In this document: piece by piece, positions 4,770 to 9,514 of the stretch
Layout: every line of letters starts with the position of its first letter
How positions within the stretch are numbered: position 1 is the stretch's first letter
Assembly: GCA_023253495.1 (NCBI GenBank)
Contig: JALRGF010000496.1
Span: 1 to 9,514 of the forward strand
From: Verrucomicrobiales bacterium
GTDB taxonomy: Bacteria; Verrucomicrobiota; Verrucomicrobiia; Verrucomicrobiales; V1-33
Direction: 5' to 3'
Length of the DNA stretch: 9,514 nucleotides
Made by a program: the position numbers and the translations under genes
Notes under the pieces: model-generated
What the model was told of the DNA's origin: nothing
The model's database searches: none
The model's input: the letters and a program-made list of their open reading frames with translations, nothing else

Positions 4770-7679
4770 ATGCACCCGTCACCCTTGTTCCCCCTTCTGG
4801 CCGGCACCGCCACCACCCTCGCTGCCTGGATGAGCCTCGCCTCCGCGGAGACGCTCCCCCTCGCCGCGCAACCCCCGCCCGGAGCGCCGCCAGCCGGAGC
4901 CCCGGCACCCGCCCCGCCTCCGAACCCGGAGGACTTTCCCAGGGTCGAAGACGTCATCAAGGACTACGCCCCGGTCATTTCCACCAATGACGGAGCCCGC
5001 GGCTTCTACCGCCTCTGGCGCCGCGAAAAAGACCAGCAGCTGCTCGCCGAACTGCCCAAGGACTTCGCCAACCAACGCCACTTCATCGCCCTCACCGTGG
5101 CCAGCGGCGAAAGCTACGCCGGTCTGCAGTCCGGGGAGATCTACGGCTACTGGCGCCGCTACGACAAAAAACTCGCCTTCATCGAGCCGAACCTCGATAT
5201 CCGCTCCACCGGCGACGACCCGTCCAAAAATTCCATCAAACGGCTCTTCACGGACCGCGTGCTCTTTGAAGTCCCCATCGTCACGTTCATGAAGCCGGAC
5301 GGCGGCCCGGTCATCGACATGGATGCCCTCATCGTCGGGCAGGCGGAAAAATTCTTCGGCGCCCGCGTCGCCGGCATGAACAAATCCCTCTACCAGCTCA
5401 AGACCGTCAAAACCTTCCCGCAAAATATCGAACTCAGCGTGGAAGCCCCGGTCGGCGACGGCCAGCTGCGCACCCTCCATTATTCGATCAGTCTGATTCC
5501 GGACAAAACCGGCTACGAACCGCGCGTCGCCGACACCCGCATCGGCTACTTCACCACCGGCTACACCGACTTCGGCAAATTCAAGCCGGACGAGGTGCGC
5601 ACCCGCTACATCAACCGCTGGTTCCTCGAAAAGGCCGATCCCTCGCTGAAACTCAGCCCGCCCAAAACTCCCATCATCTTTTACGTCGAACACACCACCC
5701 CGGTCCGCTACCGCCGCTGGGTCAAGGAAGGCCTCCAGGCATGGAACGCCGCCTTCGAAAAAGTCGGCCTGATCAACACCATCGAGGTCCGTTTCCAGGA
5801 CGCCGTGACCGGCGAACACATGGAAAAAGATCCTGAGGACGTCCGCTACAACTTCGTCCGCTGGCTCAGCAACGGCATCGGCACCGCCATCGGACCGTCC
5901 CGCGTCCACCCGCTCACCGGACAGATCCTCGACGCCGATATCATCCTCACCGACGGCTGGATCCGCCACTGGTGGCAGGAATACAACGAGGTCATCCCCG
6001 AAACCGCCATGGAAGGCCTGCCCCCGGAAGCCCTCGAATGGCTCTGGCAGAATCCCCAGTGGGACCCGCGCATCCGCCTCGCCCCGCCGTCACGCCGCGC
6101 CGAACTCATCGCCCAACGCCAATCCCAGCCGGCCCCGCCCCTCGGCGGTCACGCCCTCGGCCACGCCGCCTCCCTCGCCGACGGCTTCATCGGCCAGACC
6201 AATGAGTTCGAAGGCCTCATGGGCCGCCTCCGCCAGCGCCACGGCCTCTGCATGGCCCCCAGCTGCAAAACCCTCGGCCTCGCCCAGATGGAAATGTGCC
6301 TGGATATCGAAGGCCCCGCCGCCATGGGCATCGACGCCAATGAACAAACCCTCGACGGCATCCCCGAAAGCTTCATCGGACCGCTCCTCATCGACCTCGT
6401 CGCCCACGAAGCCGGCCATACCATCGGCCTGCGCCACAACTTCAAAGGCAGCTCGATCTACACCTACGACCAGATCAACAGCCCGGAAATCAAAGGCAAA
6501 AAACCGTTCTCCGGCTCCGTCATGGATTACATCCCGGTCAATATCGTCGCCGGTGACGACGCCGCTCGCAAAGGAGACTTCGGCATGATCTCCGTCGGCC
6601 CGTATGACATGTGGGCCATCGAATACGGATACAGCTTTGAAAAAGACCTCACCCCGATCCTCCAACGCGTCGCCGAACCGGAACTGGTCTACGCCACCGA
6701 CGAAGATACCTTCGGCGCCGATCCGCTCGCCACCCGCTACGACTTCGCCAAGGACCCGCTCAGCTACGCCGAAAATCAGATGGCCCTGGTCCGCAAACAT
6801 CGCGCTCAGTTGCTCGACAAATTCGTCGATAAAGGCGACTCGTGGTCCCGCGCCCGCCGCGGCTACCTCATGACCCTCATGGTCCAGAGCCGCTCGATCG
6901 GCATGATGGCCAACTGGCTCGGCGGCTCCCACCTCAACCGCGACAAAAAAGGCGACACCAACGGCCGCACCCCGGTCACCCCGGTCTCCGCCGAAGACCA
7001 GCGCAAGGCGCTCGCCTTCTGCATCAACCAATCCTTCCGCGACGACGCCTTCGGCCTCACCCCCGCCCTGCTCGCCCACCTCGCCACCGACAAATGGTAT
7101 GACGGTGACGCCTCGTCCTTCAGCGACGACGGTGTCTGGCCGGTCCACGACCGCGTGCTCGGCCTCCAGGCCATGGTCATGACCCGCCTGCTCAACCCGG
7201 TCACCCTCGGCCGTGTTTATGACAATGAGGTGCGCGTGCCCGCCGATCAGGACTACATCACGCTGCCGGAAGTCCTCGACACGGTGCGCAATGCCGTCTG
7301 GACCGAGCTGGATGCCTGGCAGGACGGCCCGCAGTTCTCCGCCCGCCAGCCGTTCATTTCCAGCTTCCGCCGCAACCTGCAACGGGAACACATTGACCGC
7401 CTCATCGACCTGGCCACCAACCTCACCCTCTCCCGCTCCGCCCCGGCCTACAAACCGATCACCGACCTCGCCGGCAGCCAACTCGCCGGCCTGAAAAACA
7501 AAATCGCCGCCATCGCCGCCAAACCGACGCTCGACCCGTACAGCTTCAGCCACCTCAGCCAGGCGGTCGCCCGCATCGAGAAAGCGCTCAACGCCCAGAT
7601 GACCCTCAACGACGGACGCAGCAGCGGCGCCGGCGGAGCCATCATGATCAGGAGCGAAGGGTCGGGCAGCCCGCAATAA
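4770..7679 (+). CDS. Exported zinc-dependent metalloprotease, DUF5117/DUF4953 type
   Basis: This large protein has 969 residues. It begins with a signal-like segment (LFPLLAGTATTLAAWMSLASAE, predicted cleavage near residue 26), then a Pro/Ala-rich linker (about 34-53). The next about 450 residues resemble the DUF5117-type module: FYRLWRREKDQQLLAELP, VLFEVPIVTF, RIGYFTTGYTDFG, then FYVEHTTPVRYRRWVKEGLQAWNAAFEK. The zincin site HEAGHTIGLRHN has H546, E547, H550 and H556, with G553 at the metzincin-type turn. A Met-turn follows in SVMDY (M585). About 380 residues follow the active site, as is usual for this family. All expected zinc ligands and the general base are present, so activity is likely, in the periplasm or at the outer surface. 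Substrates are unknown; members are often annotated only as zinc-dependent metalloprotease. It has its own strong promoter, is divergent from ruvX and is followed by acnA after 241 bp. No intrinsic terminator was seen downstream. Confidence 0.88.
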   Translation: MHPSPLFPLLAGTATTLAAWMSLASAETLPLAAQPPPGAPPAGAPAPAPPPNPEDFPRVEDVIKDYAPVISTNDGARGFYRLWRREKDQQLLAELPKDFANQRHFIALTVASGESYAGLQSGEIYGYWRRYDKKLAFIEPNLDIRSTGDDPSKNSIKRLFTDRVLFEVPIVTFMKPDGGPVIDMDALIVGQAEKFFGARVAGMNKSLYQLKTVKTFPQNIELSVEAPVGDGQLRTLHYSISLIPDKTGYEPRVADTRIGYFTTGYTDFGKFKPDEVRTRYINRWFLEKADPSLKLSPPKTPIIFYVEHTTPVRYRRWVKEGLQAWNAAFEKVGLINTIEVRFQDAVTGEHMEKDPEDVRYNFVRWLSNGIGTAIGPSRVHPLTGQILDADIILTDGWIRHWWQEYNEVIPETAMEGLPPEALEWLWQNPQWDPRIRLAPPSRRAELIAQRQSQPAPPLGGHALGHAASLADGFIGQTNEFEGLMGRLRQRHGLCMAPSCKTLGLAQMEMCLDIEGPAAMGIDANEQTLDGIPESFIGPLLIDLVAHEAGHTIGLRHNFKGSSIYTYDQINSPEIKGKKPFSGSVMDYIPVNIVAGDDAARKGDFGMISVGPYDMWAIEYGYSFEKDLTPILQRVAEPELVYATDEDTFGADPLATRYDFAKDPLSYAENQMALVRKHRAQLLDKFVDKGDSWSRARRGYLMTLMVQSRSIGMMANWLGGSHLNRDKKGDTNGRTPVTPVSAEDQRKALAFCINQSFRDDAFGLTPALLAHLATDKWYDGDASSFSDDGVWPVHDRVLGLQAMVMTRLLNPVTLGRVYDNEVRVPADQDYITLPEVLDTVRNAVWTELDAWQDGPQFSARQPFISSFRRNLQREHIDRLIDLATNLTLSRSAPAYKPITDLAGSQLAGLKNKIAAIAAKPTLDPYSFSHLSQAVARIEKALNAQMTLNDGRSSGAGGAIMIRSEGSGSPQ

Positions 7680-7856
7680 CCGGCACCATCCCGTCTCATT
7701 TCCTCCCGGCGGAAGAGTCAACCTTCTCCACGGTCTCTCCCGCGAACCCCCCGGAACGCCCTCGGTCGGCGGCGGGAATCACCGCTCTCCGCAGGACGCC
7801 GGATCCTTCCGGGATAAGAGCGCCGGGGAATGAATCCACGGCGGCCCGGTGCGCGC

Positions 7857-7885
7857 TTGCCACCCGGCCGCCCCCCCGTTAGGGT
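7857..7885 (+). promoter_or_regulatory. Candidate sigma70-type promoter for acnA
   Basis: TTGCCA (7857-7862) is followed after exactly 17 bp by TAGGGT (7880-7885). The likely transcription start is near 7892, giving a leader of about 29 nt before the acnA ATG at 7921. The -35 is a good match; the -10 keeps only the TA...T positions. Position and spacing are as expected for the sole promoter of acnA. Confidence 0.5.
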
Positions 7886-7891
7886 GCGGCG

Positions 7892-7909
7892 CCGGGATCC
7901 ATCTCCCGG
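7892..7909 (+). promoter_or_regulatory. Leader hairpin just upstream of the acnA start
   Basis: CCGGGA (7892-7897) pairs perfectly with TCCCGG (7904-7909) around a 6-nt loop (TCCATC). The 3' arm overlaps the only Shine-Dalgarno-like element, GGAA (7908-7911). The stem begins at the predicted transcription start. It could reduce translation initiation, act as a DNA inverted-repeat operator, or be chance. It does not have the CAGUGN loop of an animal iron-responsive element. Confidence 0.4.
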
Positions 7910-7920
7910 AAATGTTTCCC

Positions 7921-9514
7921 ATGACCTCGACCATCCGTCCCTTCGCCACCGCGTCCGGCAAAACCAGCCAGCTCCACTCGCTCCCCGCCCTCAAGGAGGC
8001 CGGCCTGGCCCCGAATCTCGACCGCCTGCCGACCAGCATCCGCATCGTCCTCGAATCACTGGTGCGGAATTGCGACGGCATCAAGGTCACCGAACAGGAC
8101 GTCCGCAACCTCGCCGCCTACTCGGCCACCCATCCCGGTGATTACGAAATCCCCTTCGTGGTCGCCCGCATCGTCCTCCAGGATTTCACCGGGGTGCCGC
8201 TCCTCGTCGACCTCGCCGCCATGCGCTCCAAGGTCCACGCCCTCGGCAAAAACCCCAAAATCATCGAGCCGCTCGTGCCCGTGGACCTCGTCGTCGACCA
8301 CTCGGTCCAGGTCGACTTCGCCGGCACCGCCGACGCCCTCAACCGCAACCTCGACCTCGAATTCCACCGCAACCGGGAACGCTACCAGTTTCTCAAATGG
8401 GGTGAACAGGCATTCGACACCTTCAAGGTCGTGCCGCCCGGCATCGGCATCGTCCACCAGGTCAACCTGGAATACCTCGCCAAAGGCGTGCTCGAAAAAG
8501 ACGGCGTCTGCTTCCCCGACACCCTCGTCGGCACCGACTCCCACACCACCATGATCAACGGCCTCGGCGTCGTCGGCTGGGGCGTGGGCGGCATCGAGGC
8601 CGAAGCCGGCATGCTCGGCCAGCCGGTCACGTTCCTCGTGCCGGAGGTCGTCGGCGTCCACCTCACCGGCTCTCTCCAGCCGGGCGTCACCGCCACCGAC
8701 CTCGTCCTGCGCGTCACCGAACTGCTCCGCAAAACCAAGGTGGTCGGCAAATTCGTCGAGTTCTTCGGCCCCGGCGCCCAGGCGCTCAGCGTGCCCGACC
8801 GCGCCACCATCGCCAATATGGCTCCCGAATACGGCGCCACCATGGGCTTCTTCGGCATCGACGAAGCCACCATCGAATACCTGCGCGGCACCGGCCGCCC
8901 CGCCGACCACTGCGAACTGGTCGAAGCCTACTACCGCGCCCAGGGGCTCTGGGGCATCCCGCAGTCGGGCGACATCGACTACTCCCAGGTCGTCGAACTG
9001 GACATCGCCAGCGTCTCCCCGGGCGTCGCCGGTCCCAAACGCCCGCAGGACCGCATCAACGTTTCCGACCTCAAGGAAAAATTCTCCTCCCTGCTCACCG
9101 CCGCGCCGCCCGACGGCTACGGCAAATCCCCCTTTGAAGTCCACCCGCCGGCATCCCTCGACAGCGAGCCGGACGCCACCCCGGGCGTCGATGCCCTCGG
9201 CGCCCAGGCCGGCGTGGTCCTCGAAAACCTGCCGCCCACCAGCTGGGAGGTGCGCGTCGACAGCAAGGGCGGCGTGCCCGACACCATCACCCACGGCAGC
9301 GTGCTCATCGCCGCCATCACCAGCTGCACCAATACCAGCAACCCGAGCGTCATGCTCGCCGCCGGCCTGCTCGCCCGCAAAGCGAACGCCCGCGGCCTGA
9401 AAATCAACCCGAGCGTCAAAACCAGCCTCGGACCGGGCAGCCGCGTGGTCACCGACTACCTCACCAAAACCGGCCTGCAGCAGGAACTCGACCAGCTCGG
9501 CTTCCAGACTGTCG
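7921..9514 (+). CDS. acnA: Aconitate hydratase A (AcnA), 3' end beyond the window
   Basis: The frame is open from ATG 7921 to the window end, 531 full codons, about 55-60% of the usual 890-940 residues. It should isomerise citrate and isocitrate via aconitate in the TCA cycle, using a cytosolic [4Fe-4S] cluster. Diagnostic blocks include [46 protein letters not shown] (D206, S207, H208) and [21 protein letters not shown]469 in the last block is the first cluster ligand; the other two lie past the edge. Compared with E. coli AcnA, where this Cys is residue 435, there are about 30 extra residues between KRPQDR and the Cys block. Most fall in [20 protein letters not shown] and the Ala/Pro/Asp-rich segment after it. 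An in-frame ATG at 7912 would add MFP; 7921 is preferred because GGAA lies 9 nt upstream. A promoter-like site and a hairpin precede it. Confidence 0.95.
   Translation, partial: MTSTIRPFATASGKTSQLHSLPALKEAGLAPNLDRLPTSIRIVLESLVRNCDGIKVTEQDVRNLAAYSATHPGDYEIPFVVARIVLQDFTGVPLLVDLAAMRSKVHALGKNPKIIEPLVPVDLVVDHSVQVDFAGTADALNRNLDLEFHRNRERYQFLKWGEQAFDTFKVVPPGIGIVHQVNLEYLAKGVLEKDGVCFPDTLVGTDSHTTMINGLGVVGWGVGGIEAEAGMLGQPVTFLVPEVVGVHLTGSLQPGVTATDLVLRVTELLRKTKVVGKFVEFFGPGAQALSVPDRATIANMAPEYGATMGFFGIDEATIEYLRGTGRPADHCELVEAYYRAQGLWGIPQSGDIDYSQVVELDIASVSPGVAGPKRPQDRINVSDLKEKFSSLLTAAPPDGYGKSPFEVHPPASLDSEPDATPGVDALGAQAGVVLENLPPTSWEVRVDSKGGVPDTITHGSVLIAAITSCTNTSNPSVMLAAGLLARKANARGLKINPSVKTSLGPGSRVVTDYLTKTGLQQELDQLGFQTV

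Noticed and set aside
4779..5969. 396-codon open frame antisense to the metalloprotease N-terminal half
   Set aside because: Low-complexity Gly/Asp/Val shadow of the real gene with no recognisable domain.
6090..7721. 543-codon open frame antisense to the metalloprotease
   Set aside because: It mirrors codon positions of a gene with a complete zincin motif. The composition (Val/Ala/Gly/Asp/Glu/Phe-rich) is typical of the complement of GC-rich coding DNA, and there is no domain or start signal.
7680..7856. Search for an intrinsic terminator after the metalloprotease
   Set aside because: Only short stems such as CCGGA/TCCGG near 7800-7813 with no following T-run, so no terminator is claimed.
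8056..9294. 412-codon open frame antisense to acnA
   Set aside because: acnA is unmistakable in the plus frame from 7921. The antisense product is a compositional shadow.

Overview
The window is GC-rich (about two thirds by eye) with densely packed short intergenic gaps. It looks like a chromosomal segment of a Verrucomicrobiota-type bacterium, perhaps Opitutales. That assignment is inference. It rests on an S8-type protease with the C-terminal 'YALQASDDL.TW...FYRL' module common in that phylum, a large DUF5117/DUF4953-type zinc protease, Tat-type leaders and weak Shine-Dalgarno sites. No mobile element, CRISPR array, tRNA or rRNA was seen.

Layout, left to right. Positions 1-339 (+) hold the C-terminal part of a YbjN-like protein. 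Positions 472-1302 (+) encode a four-helix DUF4239 (bestrophin-like) membrane protein. It converges on 1546-2256 (-), a nicotinamidase (PncA) with a twin-arginine leader. Next on the minus strand is a probable operon: ruvX/yqgF (4047-4529) followed 4 nt later by a secreted subtilase-like protein (2408-4042). A 240-bp divergent gap follows. It contains a C-rich/G-quadruplex tract with a 14-bp tandem repeat, then an AT-only island carrying a near-consensus promoter. That promoter should drive 4770-7679 (+), a 969-residue exported zincin metalloprotease. A second promoter-like site and a small leader hairpin precede acnA (7921 to the window end, +), aconitate hydratase A, cut by the right edge.

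The genes do not form one pathway. NAD salvage (PncA), DNA/RNA housekeeping (RuvX), the TCA cycle (AcnA) and two exported proteases sit side by side. The most distinctive points are the predicted export of the nicotinamidase, the atypical Glu-His-Ser catalytic set of the subtilase and its coupling to ruvX, the G-quadruplex-prone ruvX upstream region, and the acnA leader hairpin. I found no convincing multi-gene undescribed system. Several very long antisense open frames are GC-skew shadows and were discarded.
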